Origin: Clostridia bacterium
GTDB lineage: Bacteria > Bacillota > Clostridia > Oscillospirales > Acutalibacteraceae
Length of the DNA: 64,000 nucleotides
Reading direction: 5' to 3'
Assembly: GCA_017549285.1 (NCBI GenBank)
Contig: JAFYVE010000035.1
Location: 62,001-126,000 of the forward strand
A program made the position numbers and the translations under genes. The notes beneath the pieces are model-generated. The model did not search any database. It was not told where the DNA came from and was given only the letters and a program-made list of their open reading frames with translations. This document shows positions 24,811 through 37,341 of the stretch, one piece after another (positions within the stretch are counted from its first letter, which is position 1; the number at the start of each line of letters is the position of its first letter).

Positions 24811-25783
24811 TCCTGAACTTCAGAAAAACGGGTAAAAAGTGTTTCTGAATAAATGCAACAGAAAATGCGAATGTAAAATTGAGAAAAACATTTTCCGTTC
24901 TTATTATTTTTCTTATAATTTCATTTGCGGTGGAGTTCTGTTTTGATTCCATCGCTTTTTTTACGTCTTCGTCTGTTATGATTTCTTTTATAACAGCTTT
25001 TTTCTCTTCCGAAGTGAGTTTGCAGTTTTCAGCAAAAAGAACAGTCATACAAGACACGATGTTCTTAAGAAACATATAGTCAGCTGTTGATTTGTCTTCA
25101 CAAAGTTCACTGAAATAACAGTTTATTTCCTTACACGCATCAAATTTTTCAGGGATGTAGCCTGAAATCAGGCTTACCGATTTATCGATGTTATAATTAT
25201 AAAGAACATCGGGAATTGTTGTTACTCTCGGTGCGTTTTTAAGCACTTCAGCATTGAAAATTCTGTCTTCCCCGTATCGGTAATCCTTGAAAACGATATT
25301 GTTATTTATAAGAAATTCTCTTCTGTAAACTTTATTCCACACCTGATTCAGAAGATTGTTTCTGTAATACTCAGAAACAGTGAAAGGCGAGTCGGATGAA
25401 TAGATTTTATCCTGAGCCTTACTGTAAAAATTCTGCCTGAAACCGAAAATGAGCAGGTCGGTGTCGTTATTAAGACTTGATGAAACAGCTTTAAAAGCCT
25501 TTTTTCTGAAAGTGTCATCACTGTCAAGAAACATTACAAAATCGCCTGTAGCGAGTTTCAGGCCGACATTTCTTGCATTTGCAGGGCCTGAATTCTTTAT
25601 TCTTTCTGTTTTGATACAACTGTAACTGTTTTTAAGGTTGTTTATAACAGACTGTGTGCCGTCTGTTGAACCGTCATCAATGATTATGATTTCAGTATCC
25701 TTAAAATTTTCAGCAACCGAAAATACGGCTGCTGAAAGAGTGTCTTTACAGTTATATGCAGGAATAATTACGCTTAAAAGCAT
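24806..25783 (-). CDS. Family 2 glycosyltransferase
   Basis: 325 residues. GT-A fold with SVIIPAYNCKDTLSAAV, IIIIDDGSTDGTQ, GPANARNVGL and the metal-binding DxD-type motif VMFLDSDDTF. The C-terminal region has a weak hydrophobic end. ATG 25783 is preceded by GGAGGA; the open frame extends 8 codons further, into the SD. It starts 13 bases after the preceding glycosyltransferase gene, so the two probably build the same glycan. Sugar specificity unknown. Confidence 0.9.
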   Translation of the reverse strand: MLLSVIIPAYNCKDTLSAAVFSVAENFKDTEIIIIDDGSTDGTQSVINNLKNSYSCIKTERIKNSGPANARNVGLKLATGDFVMFLDSDDTFRKKAFKAVSSSLNNDTDLLIFGFRQNFYSKAQDKIYSSDSPFTVSEYYRNNLLNQVWNKVYRREFLINNNIVFKDYRYGEDRIFNAEVLKNAPRVTTIPDVLYNYNIDKSVSLISGYIPEKFDACKEINCYFSELCEDKSTADYMFLKNIVSCMTVLFAENCKLTSEEKKAVIKEIITDEDVKKAMESKQNSTANEIIRKIIRTENVFLNFTFAFSVAFIQKHFLPVFLKFRK

Positions 25784-25796
25784 ATATTTTCCTCCG

Positions 25797-26849
25797 TTAT
25801 TTATCAAATAGTTCGTAAAGACTGTTTTTGATTTTCAGATTATAATAATCAAGACTGTCAAAATGCTTTATATGCTTTTTCTGATTGATGATTGATTTTA
25901 CAATATCATCAGAACCTTCAATATTGTCATTGTATTTTTCAAGATGTTTTTCAAAAATCAGGTCAAGTCCGAGTGCCTTTGCCTCCCAGAGAACAATTCC
26001 CTGACCTTCGTGGCGTGAAGTGAGCACAAGTGAATCCATCTGTGCCATATAAGGATAGGGGTTTTCAACTGCGGGAAGAACAGTTACATATTCACCGAGT
26101 TGAAGAGATTCAATAAGCTGTGCTATTTTAAGCTCTTCGGGACCTGAGCCGAGCAGATAAAGATGGATATCTTTACGCTGTTCAATGGCTTTTGCGAAAT
26201 AATCAAGAAGAATATCAATGCCTTTCTGATGAGTGAATCTGCCCACAAAAATGAAGTTTGTCAGATACCTGTCTACCTGAAAATCAATTTCTTCACGGCT
26301 TTTTTTCAGAATCTGCACCGTGTTGATAATGTTGGGTATTACTGTGATTTTTTTGTCTCTGATGCCCGTCTTTTTTATAAAAGGCTGAACAATACCTTCG
26401 GAAACTGCAACAAACTCATCGTAATACTTATATTTATCTTTGAAAGCAGACCAGAGTATTCTGTATTTGAGTGAATTTCTGTGCTCAATTTCAATATCAT
26501 TGTGAATCCACATTATACGCTTTTTTGCCTTGATACCGAGTGTGCATAGCGCACATTCGTTGCTGTAGCTATTGAAATCAATTGCAAGGTCATATTCCTT
26601 ATCAGGTAAATCATAAATGAAAAGATTTCTCAGCGTGTTGAATTTAATAATTCTGTTGAGATAAAACAGGGGACGTATAATGTAGATGTTGATATTTTTA
26701 AATTCATCTACAGAGCATATTTCAGGCTCGGCGAAAAGAAACAGATCAACTTCATAGCTCGACAAATCCATATTTGTAAGCATATTCAGAAGTGAGCGCT
26801 GAATTCCGCCGATTGACATATCTTTCTGAAATATAGCTATACGTTTCAT
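25797..26849 (-). CDS. Family 4-type glycosyltransferase
   Basis: 350 residues, GT-B fold: MSIGGIQRSLLNML at the N-terminus, the nucleotide-sugar domain with FVGRFTHQKGIDILL, LYLLGSGPEELKI and SRHEGQGIVLWEAKALG (paired Glu of the EX7E-like motif). The start ATG overlaps the upstream GH36 stop by 4 bases (ATGA). The linkage of a glycosidase and two glycosyltransferases suggests remodelling of a cell-surface or storage glycan, but that is inference. Confidence 0.88.
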   Translation of the reverse strand: MKRIAIFQKDMSIGGIQRSLLNMLTNMDLSSYEVDLFLFAEPEICSVDEFKNINIYIIRPLFYLNRIIKFNTLRNLFIYDLPDKEYDLAIDFNSYSNECALCTLGIKAKKRIMWIHNDIEIEHRNSLKYRILWSAFKDKYKYYDEFVAVSEGIVQPFIKKTGIRDKKITVIPNIINTVQILKKSREEIDFQVDRYLTNFIFVGRFTHQKGIDILLDYFAKAIEQRKDIHLYLLGSGPEELKIAQLIESLQLGEYVTVLPAVENPYPYMAQMDSLVLTSRHEGQGIVLWEAKALGLDLIFEKHLEKYNDNIEGSDDIVKSIINQKKHIKHFDSLDYYNLKIKNSLYELFDK

Positions 26850-28537
26850 CTTAAGGGAAATACTTTGCTTATCATCTTCTGGTTGCCGAAGCCTGTTGCA
26901 ATATCAAACCAGAGCATCTGGACGTTGTTGTCCTTGTCAAGAAGCTTGATGATAACTTTCTTGTTGTTGTCTGTATAGTTTGCGTCAAGAATTTTGTATT
27001 CTGACTTTCTGAAGAATGTTTTTACTGATTCTATATCGTCTGCATAGTATTCTTCCATATTGTCTGAAACGAAAAGAACGTCACCGCAGATGTGGTTGAT
27101 GAAGCCGAGAAGAACCTTCTGGTCTGAATTAAACTTGAGGTTTGTATATCTGAAGAAGAATACATCGGGGTCATTGATGAAAACTCTGCCGTTGAGCTGA
27201 CGGCGGAATATTGAGTTGTTGATAGCATTCTGAGCTGACATAATTTCGTTGTTTACGTGGAGTGTGTTATAAATCTTGCCTTTGTATGTAAGGTCAACGT
27301 CACAGCTGATACGGCATGCATCAACCTTGCCGAAAGCAGCACCGAGAGGAACACCGCAACCGAGGATAAGCTTTTCACCGCAGCATTCACGGAGGAATTC
27401 CATAGCTTCACACATAATTGTGCCTCTTGATTTGCCGTTTCTGGGGAACATACACTCACTGTAGAGGAAGTCAAGCTTGACCATATCATAACCCCAGTCG
27501 TTGAGGATAACATCAAAGAAATGCTTTATGTATTCTCTTACTTCAGGATTGTAGATATCAAGTGTATAAGCACCACCCCAGCCTACACAACCGAGGATGG
27601 GTTTACCCTTTTCATCCCTGATAACCCAGTCGGGATGTTCTTTGAATGTTCTTGATTTGATCTGAACGCTGAAAGGAGCAATCCAGATACCTGCCATATA
27701 ACCCTTATCGTGGATGCGCTGTGCAACAGCCTTCATTCCGTCGGGGAACTTTGCAGGGTTGGGATCAAGCCAGTCACCGACGAATGTTTCATAACCATCG
27801 TCAATCTGGAAAATATTTGCTTCTTCTTTGCATACTGCGTCCATAGCATCGAGGTCACGGTAAATGATCTTCTGATCAATTTTCTGGAAGTAGTTATACC
27901 ATGAAGTGTAACCTGCAAGATGGTCGATTTTAGGCTTTTTAACACCCATAAGTTCAAAATATTTATCGAATACGTAAGTTTCGTCGCCTCTGAGAATAAC
28001 AACATTGAAGAGATTGTATTCGCTGTCGATAACAACGCCTTCAACATCCTTTTCAACGATGAAGATGCCGTTGTTCATATCAACTTTAAACATTGTGTAG
28101 CCCTGCTTTTCGGTAAGTGAACCAAGGAAGAGGAAGTTGCCGTCATTCTTGATGTATGTGTAACAATGGCTGCGGAAAACACCGGGGATTTCCTTGTCTT
28201 CACAGAACCATACGTCACTTGATGTGCCTGAAAGCTTGATGAAGGGATACATCTTTGCTAATTTGTTTATGCCGAGCTGAACATCGTTTTTCTTATATTC
28301 TTTTGAAGTTGTCCAGGACTGATAACCGTTTGCAAAGAACTTGTCATCATCCTTGAAATCGTGGTCAAATTCAAAATAAGCAGTTGTGAGCTCAACCTTT
28401 GCCTTGGGTTTGAGTGTGAGATTGATTACATCATCATTTACAGTGTAATCAGCATCAAGATATTCTGAATAGTTACCTGTAAGGCCGTATTCCTTACCGT
28501 TGTACTTGTATTTACAGATTAAGCGGACATCTTTCAT
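26846..28537 (-). CDS. GH36-like alpha-galactosidase
   Basis: 563 residues, no signal peptide, so cytoplasmic. The N-terminal beta domain is followed by a TIM barrel with NIFQIDDGYETFVGDWLD, MAGIWIAPFS, the nucleophile Asp in YDMVKLDFLY (about residue 352) and the likely acid/base Asp in CRISCDVDLTY (about 409). About 100-150 residues shorter than the large dimeric enzymes of the family, like several clostridial members. GGAGAG precedes ATG. Hydrolyses alpha-galactosides by family; other clan-D activities are possible. Confidence 0.85.
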   Translation of the reverse strand: MKDVRLICKYKYNGKEYGLTGNYSEYLDADYTVNDDVINLTLKPKAKVELTTAYFEFDHDFKDDDKFFANGYQSWTTSKEYKKNDVQLGINKLAKMYPFIKLSGTSSDVWFCEDKEIPGVFRSHCYTYIKNDGNFLFLGSLTEKQGYTMFKVDMNNGIFIVEKDVEGVVIDSEYNLFNVVILRGDETYVFDKYFELMGVKKPKIDHLAGYTSWYNYFQKIDQKIIYRDLDAMDAVCKEEANIFQIDDGYETFVGDWLDPNPAKFPDGMKAVAQRIHDKGYMAGIWIAPFSVQIKSRTFKEHPDWVIRDEKGKPILGCVGWGGAYTLDIYNPEVREYIKHFFDVILNDWGYDMVKLDFLYSECMFPRNGKSRGTIMCEAMEFLRECCGEKLILGCGVPLGAAFGKVDACRISCDVDLTYKGKIYNTLHVNNEIMSAQNAINNSIFRRQLNGRVFINDPDVFFFRYTNLKFNSDQKVLLGFINHICGDVLFVSDNMEEYYADDIESVKTFFRKSEYKILDANYTDNNKKVIIKLLDKDNNVQMLWFDIATGFGNQKMISKVFPLR

Positions 28538-28569
28538 TTAAAAATCTCTCCTTAGTTTTTTTTATTTAT

Positions 28570-28598
28570 ATTATGCATTATTTTAAATTTATTGTCAA
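28570..28598 (-). promoter_or_regulatory. Promoter of the GH36-glycosyltransferase operon
   Basis: On the minus strand, TTGACA (28598-28593), 17-base spacer, CATAAT (28575-28570). The -35 box overlaps the end of the carboxypeptidase gene. Confidence 0.6.
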
Positions 28599-29881
28599 GG
28601 TTGACGCCAGAAATACGAGAAGGCAGTGTTGTAGAGGCTTTTCAGGTCTGAATATCTGCCGTATTTTGAAGGACAGTTGTATACAACAGCAACAAATGTT
28701 TTTGTTTTGCCTGTTTTTTCAATCTGTTTTTTCGCAACAGTTACAAGACACTGACCTGCCTGAGAATGTGAACCTGTCTTCATACCGACCATATAGGGAT
28801 AATATCTGTCAGAATAAGGGTTAATTGTTTCGTTTGAGTTAGAGTATGAATAGCTTCCGCCTGATTCGAAATAAGCTGTAGCCCAGGGCTGAGAAACAAC
28901 ATCTCTTATGAGCTTGAATGAATAAGCCTTTGTTGTCATAATTACCATATCATAGGCTGAAACATAGTGGTTGTAATGGGGGAAGCCATCAGGATTCATA
29001 AAGTGAGAATCGTTCATTCCGAGACTCTTTGCATATGTGTTCATCATTGAAACAAATTTGTTGAGAGCCTGTGAAGCTGACAAATTATAGTTGCCCGTTG
29101 CTTTTCTTGCTGCGTGAACGGCAATTGTGTATGCTGCATCACAGCCTGAGGGAACAAGAAGGCACTTGAGAATTTCTTTGAACTTGATGCGCTGTCCCTG
29201 ATAAAGACCGGAACGACTTGTATTCCAGTGAACAAGATTAAGCTCGCTGCCTACAGTAAGAATATCATCAGGTTTGAGATATTCACATGCAAGGGTCGCT
29301 GTAACAACCTTTGTTGTACTTGCAGGGTGGCAGGGGGAGTGCATATTCTTTCCGTAAAGAATCTTGTCGTTGTCATAGTCATAAAGACAGGCATAACGGG
29401 CATAGCTTGTTGAAAATAAATCGCTTGTTGCAACCGTGAATTTTCTTTCAGCGTCAGTTATGGGCTTCTGTGTTGTGGTTTCTGGAGGTTTTGTTGTAGT
29501 TTCGGGAGTGGGCTTGGGTTCTGCGAAAGGATCAAGCTTTGCCGAAACACGAAGAACATATCTTGCATCGGCTGCAGTAACTTTACCGTCCGAATTGTAG
29601 TCGGCAAGATCTTTTTTCTGTGCGTCAAGTTCTTCAAGCTGTGATGATGCTTTGAGAATGATTCTTGCATCTGCCGCTGTGATTGAACCGCTGAGATTAA
29701 CGTCACCCTTTTCATATGTTTTTTCGGGTTCTTTTGTTGTTGATTCTGTTGAAAGTTCCGTTGTGTTTGTTTCTGCGAGAGTTGTTGTTTCCCGTTCTGT
29801 GGCAAAAACAGGGATATATGTACTTATGAGTATTATTGCAACAATAAAAGCTGCAGTAAATGAACGGAAAAATTTATTCAT
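28595..29881 (-). CDS. D-alanyl-D-alanine carboxypeptidase (S11) with N-terminal dockerin-like module
   Basis: 428 residues. Signal peptide (PVFA cleavage), a Thr/Glu-rich stretch, then a dockerin-like pair at ~58-118 (GDVNLSGSITAADARIILK, DYNSDGKVTAADARYVLR), a TTTKPPETTT linker, and an S11 penicillin-binding-protein domain. The catalytic Ser and Lys are in HPASTTKVVTA, the third motif is GMKTGSHSQAG, but the second motif is PSGCDAA, with Cys where SxN has Asn. No C-terminal membrane helix as in classical DacA, so the dockerin may replace it for surface retention. By family it trims D-Ala from peptidoglycan stem peptides. SD AAAGGAG precedes ATG. Confidence 0.88.
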   Translation of the reverse strand: MNKFFRSFTAAFIVAIILISTYIPVFATERETTTLAETNTTELSTESTTKEPEKTYEKGDVNLSGSITAADARIILKASSQLEELDAQKKDLADYNSDGKVTAADARYVLRVSAKLDPFAEPKPTPETTTKPPETTTQKPITDAERKFTVATSDLFSTSYARYACLYDYDNDKILYGKNMHSPCHPASTTKVVTATLACEYLKPDDILTVGSELNLVHWNTSRSGLYQGQRIKFKEILKCLLVPSGCDAAYTIAVHAARKATGNYNLSASQALNKFVSMMNTYAKSLGMNDSHFMNPDGFPHYNHYVSAYDMVIMTTKAYSFKLIRDVVSQPWATAYFESGGSYSYSNSNETINPYSDRYYPYMVGMKTGSHSQAGQCLVTVAKKQIEKTGKTKTFVAVVYNCPSKYGRYSDLKSLYNTAFSYFWRQP

Positions 29882-29893
29882 AATACGGCTCCT

Positions 29894-31057
29894 TTAGTTT
29901 TTTGTGAGAAGAATAATATTTTCAATATGTCGTGTATGCGGGAACATATCAAACGGACGACAGGCTTTTACTTTGTATCCGTTTTTCACAAGATGATGAA
30001 CATCTCTTACCTGAGTTTCGATGTTGCACGATATGTATATGATTTTTTCGGGGGAGAGGGAGATTGCGGCATCAAGGAATTCCCTTGAACATCCGGCTCT
30101 CGGAGGATCTGTGAACAGAACATCAATATGCTCACCGTCTGATGCAAGATTCTGCATAAACTCACCTGCATCAAGAGCGAAGAAACGAGCATTTTTGATA
30201 TTGTTGAGCTTTGCGTTGACTATTGCATCCTTTACGGCATCTTTATTGACTTCCGTACCGATAACGGTCTTTGCCCTGTCAGATGCGGCAATGCCGATTG
30301 TACCTATTCCGCAGTAAGCATCAATGACAGTTTCATTACCTGTAAGCCCTGCAAGGTGAATTGCACAGTTGTAAAGCTTTTCTGTCTGTACGGGGTTTAT
30401 CTGATAGAAAGATTTCGGTGAAATTCTGAATTTCTTGCCGCAGAGGATATCTTCTATGTATCCGTCACCGTAAAGCACTTTCTGTGCATCACCCAGTACC
30501 ATACTTGTGAATTTGTTGTTTATATTCTGAACAATTGTTGTGATTTCGGGATGAATTGAAACAAGCTTTTCAATGAAATGGTTTTTTCCGGGGAAAACAG
30601 GAGTTGAAGTGACCATAACAACCATAACTTCACCCGTCGCAAAGCCTCGTCTGATAAGTACGTGTCGCAGGAAACCTTTTTCAGTGTGCTCATTGTAAGC
30701 TGTGAGTTTAAATTCCCTGAGAAGCTGTCTTATTGTGACAATAATACTGTCTGCCGTTTTGTCTTCAAGTAAGCACGAATCAATTTTTACAATATTATGG
30801 GTGCTTGACTGATAAACACCCGAAATAATCATACCGCTTCGGGTTGTGCCGAAAGCAGCGCTGACTTTATTTCTGTAATTATATGGATTGTCCATCCCTT
30901 CAATCGGGGCTACGGTGCAGTATCTTCCGAAAAGCTTTACAACAGATGCCTGTTTGAAAGCCTTCTGTCTGTCATATGTCATATTCTGAAGCTGACAGCC
31001 GCCGCATTTGCCCGAAACGGGGCAAAGGAAATCCTTTTTTTTCTTGTCGTTTTTCAT
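29894..31057 (-). CDS. 23S rRNA uracil-C5 methyltransferase, RlmD/RumA family
   Basis: 387 residues. Iron-sulfur ligands in LCPVSGKCGGCQLQ (Cys 12, 18, 21), SAM-binding VIDAYCGIGTIGIAA, LFTDPPRAGCS and the catalytic Cys in IIYISCNIETQ. It lacks an obvious N-terminal TRAM domain, being shorter than E. coli RumA. Methylates U1939 and/or U747 of 23S rRNA by family. Its stop lies 12 bases upstream of the carboxypeptidase gene start, so read-through is likely. Confidence 0.9.
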   Translation of the reverse strand: MKNDKKKKDFLCPVSGKCGGCQLQNMTYDRQKAFKQASVVKLFGRYCTVAPIEGMDNPYNYRNKVSAAFGTTRSGMIISGVYQSSTHNIVKIDSCLLEDKTADSIIVTIRQLLREFKLTAYNEHTEKGFLRHVLIRRGFATGEVMVVMVTSTPVFPGKNHFIEKLVSIHPEITTIVQNINNKFTSMVLGDAQKVLYGDGYIEDILCGKKFRISPKSFYQINPVQTEKLYNCAIHLAGLTGNETVIDAYCGIGTIGIAASDRAKTVIGTEVNKDAVKDAIVNAKLNNIKNARFFALDAGEFMQNLASDGEHIDVLFTDPPRAGCSREFLDAAISLSPEKIIYISCNIETQVRDVHHLVKNGYKVKACRPFDMFPHTRHIENIILLTKN

Positions 31058-31126
31058 TAATTTCTTCCAATCAAAAAATATTAATAATAATATAACATAT
31101 AAAGATTAATTTTTCAATTAAAAGAA

Positions 31127-31155
31127 TTGAAAATTTTTCAGTTATGTGTTAAAAT
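31127..31155 (+). promoter_or_regulatory. Promoter of the lacZ operon
   Basis: TTGAAA (31127-31132), 17-base spacer, TAAAAT (31150-31155), about 30 bases before the lacZ start. Confidence 0.7.
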
Positions 31156-31169
31156 ATTTTTAACTCTAA

Positions 31170-34241
<3,072 letters not shown>

Positions 34242-34245
34242 TAAA

Positions 34246-36795
34246 ATGTCTGAAATAAGAATTGTTGAGGGAAACCTTGTAAATGAACTGAGAAAAGAAG
34301 TTTTTTCAGTTGAACAGGGTTATCCCGAAGATAAGCTTTTTGATGATAAAGAAAATTCAGCCGATTTTCTTGCCTGTTTTGATGCAGGCAGGGCAGTCGG
34401 CTGCGGCCGTTTCTTCAAAGAGAATGAAACGGACTGGCATATAGATAATATTGCATTCGGCAAAGAGATAAGAGGAAAGGGAATGGGTAAAAAGCTTGTT
34501 CTTTCTCTTTGTGACGAATGTAAGAAAAACGGTGCACAACGTGTGACGGTAAATGCAAGGGCAGATGCAGTAAAGTTTTATGAAAAATGCGGATTTGCTG
34601 TCTGCGGATGTGAATTTACCGATGAAAATTTCAGCCGTGTGCCTATGGTCAGGTCATTTGAATTTGACAACTGCACTTATGTTATGACAGAAAACGGTGT
34701 TCAGGCTTATTATGTCAGAAAAACCTTCGACTGCAAAGATGTTGTGTCAGCAATTGTCAGAATCAATGCGATGGGCTTTGTTGAGCCTTATTTTAACGGC
34801 GAAAAGCTTACGGATGAGATGTTTATCCCTGCGTGGACAAATTATGAAAGCCGTGATTTGTCAAGGGTATCATTCCCCATTTTTGATACAATGACACAGC
34901 GCAGATATTATCTTGAATATGATATAACAGATAAAATTTCAAAGAAGAATGCACTTGTTCTTCATATCGGTAACGGCTGGTACTGTCAGACAGAAAATCA
35001 CGCAGAATATATGCCGAAATGGGGTGACCCGAAGGTCATTTTCAAAGTCATTCTCACAATGAAGGACGGCACAGTCCGTGAAATCAATTCTGACTCCACA
35101 GCACGTTATAAAACAAGCTTTATCACACGCACAAACATCTACCTCAACGAAACAATGGACGGCAGAAACTATGACGAAAGCCTTTTTTCTGCTGATTATG
35201 ACGATTCTGCGTGGCTTAATGTCAGAGAAACCGAAGTTGAACCCTGCGTTATGGTAAAACAGTTTTTTGAGGGTGATAAGTTCGATTTCAATATTGAACC
35301 AAAGCTTATTGCAAACGATGAAAGAGGTAAACTCTACGATCTTTGCGCCGATGAATCGGGACTCTGGATTATCCGTTTTGATGATGATGCAAAGCCCGGT
35401 GATGAGGCAATTGTTGTATTTTCTGAAAAAGTTGATGCAAACGGTGATTTCCTTCTCCGTCATACGGGCGGTGAATGGAGAAAGCAGTGTGACAGATATA
35501 TCTGCGGTGAAACAAAGAGGGAATTCAGCCCCGTATTCACCTGGAGAGCAGGAAGATATATCAGAGTAACAGGGAAGGCAAGTCTTGTAAGATTTGATGT
35601 TGTTTATTCTCCCGTACCCGTTACTGCAGAACTTGAAACTTCAAACGAAAACCTCAGCTGGTTTTTTGATGCTTACTGCAACACTCAGAAATGCAATATC
35701 CACGGTATGATACCTTCAGACTGTCCTCATCGCGAAAGACTCGGTTATACGGGTGACGGTCAGCTCTGCTCGGCTGCGGGAATGACCCTTTTTGACAGCG
35801 AAAAGATGTACCGTAAATGGATGGATGATATCGCAGACTGTCAGGATATTTATAACGGTCATGTTCAGCATACGGCTCCGTTTTACGGCGGAGGAGGCGG
35901 TCCCGGAGGCTGGGGCGGTGCCATGGTTATTGTTCCGTGGAATTTCTATAAAAAATTCGGTGATAAGGAAATCCTCTCAAAATATTATCTCAGAATGAAA
36001 AAATATTTTGACTATATGCAGTCAAGATGCGATAACAACATTGTTATGAGAGAAGAAGAGGGCGGCTGGTGTCTCGGTGACTGGTGTGCCCCGAACAATA
36101 TCAACCTTATTCCTGAACCGTTTGTCAATACATATTTCTTCATCAAATGCTGTCAACTCACAAAGAAATCGGCTGAGATTCTCGGTTTCTGTGAAGATGC
36201 AAAGATGCTTGAAGAAAAAATTGAAGTGCTCAAAGACGCTTTCTGCCGTGAGTATTATAACAGCGAAACACATTCATTCCATGACGGTATTCAGGGTGCA
36301 GATGCATATGCGCTTGATATCGGTCTGGGTGATGAAAAGACACTCGCAAACCTTGTCGCACATTATGATGAACTCGGTGAATACGATACGGGTATCTTCG
36401 GTACGGATATTGTCACAAGAATTCTCTTTGAAAACGGATATGCTGACCTTGCTTTCCGTCTTATGACAGGTGACGGTGAAATATCATTCGCAAATATGAA
36501 GCGCACAGGCACTAACACTCTGTGGGAAAACTGGGACGGTTGCGATTCTCTTTCTCATCCCATGTTCGGTGCTGTGAGTGAATATATTTTCAATTACATT
36601 CTCGGTATTAAGCAGACTGATGATTCTGCAGGCTACAGAGAAGTTGAAATCAATCCTGCCGACATTCCCGTATGTGGTGATATTTCAGGCAGTATCTTAA
36701 CAAAGAACGGCAGAATTTCAGTCAGCGTAAAATATGTTGACGGTGAAAAACAGTTTACATACACTCTGCCCGAAGGCATAAAACTCAGCAAGTAA
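34246..36795 (+). CDS. GNAT acetyltransferase fused to a GH78-like alpha-L-rhamnosidase
   Basis: 849 residues. Residues 1-~145 form a GNAT domain (acetyl-CoA loop RGKGMGKKLV near 75-84; VTVNARADAVKFYEKCGF). From ~150 to the end the protein is GH78-like: the beta-sandwich GFVEPYFNGEKLTDEMFIPAWTNY, then the (alpha/alpha)6 barrel signature IPSDCPHRERLGYTGDGQ near residue 491, GWCLGDWCAP, and GTNTLWENWDG. It lacks the large N-terminal bacterial rhamnosidase domains of longer members. Cytoplasmic. No stop, SD or start is visible between the two parts, so it is a single frame. The GNAT substrate is unknown. Confidence 0.85.
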   Translation: MSEIRIVEGNLVNELRKEVFSVEQGYPEDKLFDDKENSADFLACFDAGRAVGCGRFFKENETDWHIDNIAFGKEIRGKGMGKKLVLSLCDECKKNGAQRVTVNARADAVKFYEKCGFAVCGCEFTDENFSRVPMVRSFEFDNCTYVMTENGVQAYYVRKTFDCKDVVSAIVRINAMGFVEPYFNGEKLTDEMFIPAWTNYESRDLSRVSFPIFDTMTQRRYYLEYDITDKISKKNALVLHIGNGWYCQTENHAEYMPKWGDPKVIFKVILTMKDGTVREINSDSTARYKTSFITRTNIYLNETMDGRNYDESLFSADYDDSAWLNVRETEVEPCVMVKQFFEGDKFDFNIEPKLIANDERGKLYDLCADESGLWIIRFDDDAKPGDEAIVVFSEKVDANGDFLLRHTGGEWRKQCDRYICGETKREFSPVFTWRAGRYIRVTGKASLVRFDVVYSPVPVTAELETSNENLSWFFDAYCNTQKCNIHGMIPSDCPHRERLGYTGDGQLCSAAGMTLFDSEKMYRKWMDDIADCQDIYNGHVQHTAPFYGGGGGPGGWGGAMVIVPWNFYKKFGDKEILSKYYLRMKKYFDYMQSRCDNNIVMREEEGGWCLGDWCAPNNINLIPEPFVNTYFFIKCCQLTKKSAEILGFCEDAKMLEEKIEVLKDAFCREYYNSETHSFHDGIQGADAYALDIGLGDEKTLANLVAHYDELGEYDTGIFGTDIVTRILFENGYADLAFRLMTGDGEISFANMKRTGTNTLWENWDGCDSLSHPMFGAVSEYIFNYILGIKQTDDSAGYREVEINPADIPVCGDISGSILTKNGRISVSVKYVDGEKQFTYTLPEGIKLSK

Positions 36796-36822
36796 ATATT
36801 TTTGATAAGGTGTGAAATTAAA

Positions 36823-37341
36823 ATGGCTAAAAAAATGAAAGATTATCAGATATTCAAGTGCCCCTTCTGCGGAAGTGAATATTTTGATGATACAGCCCGT
36901 AAAGGCAAATCAATCGGAAACCCAAGCATAAAATGTCCTTATTGCAAACAGGTTGCATACAGAAAAAATGTTTATGAACCTGCACTTCTTGATGAAAACA
37001 GACATTTTGATATAAGATTTTCATCACTTTACAGTAATTTCAGAACAGGTATGATATGCCTTTATGCAGTATTCCTTTTCTTTATTCTCATTACAAAGGA
37101 TTTTGCTCTCGCAATGAGCTTTATTGTTGCTGCTGCCGTTATTTTTGCCCTGTATATCATTATCAGGGTTGTACATAAGAAAAATTATCTTGAAAGCCCC
37201 GAATATGAGGTTGAAATTACCCGTTCTCTTACACGCTTATCAGATGTGAATTATGCGATAAGAGTTATCAAAAATCAGGGTATTGATGAAACAAGCGTTT
37301 ATTATTATCAGCTTCATCAGAACGGTAACGGTGAATCTTGA
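36823..37341 (+). CDS. Membrane protein with N-terminal zinc ribbon
   Basis: About 172 residues. An N-terminal zinc ribbon (FKCPFCGSEYF...IKCPYCKQVAY) is followed by two adjacent membrane helices (MICLYAVFLFFILI and AMSFIVAAAVIFALYIIIRVV) and a short hydrophilic tail. AAGGTGTG precedes ATG 36823. The stop shares a base with the start of the next gene (TGATG), so the two membrane proteins are probably made together. Function unknown. Confidence 0.75.
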   Translation: MAKKMKDYQIFKCPFCGSEYFDDTARKGKSIGNPSIKCPYCKQVAYRKNVYEPALLDENRHFDIRFSSLYSNFRTGMICLYAVFLFFILITKDFALAMSFIVAAAVIFALYIIIRVVHKKNYLESPEYEVEITRSLTRLSDVNYAIRVIKNQGIDETSVYYYQLHQNGNGES

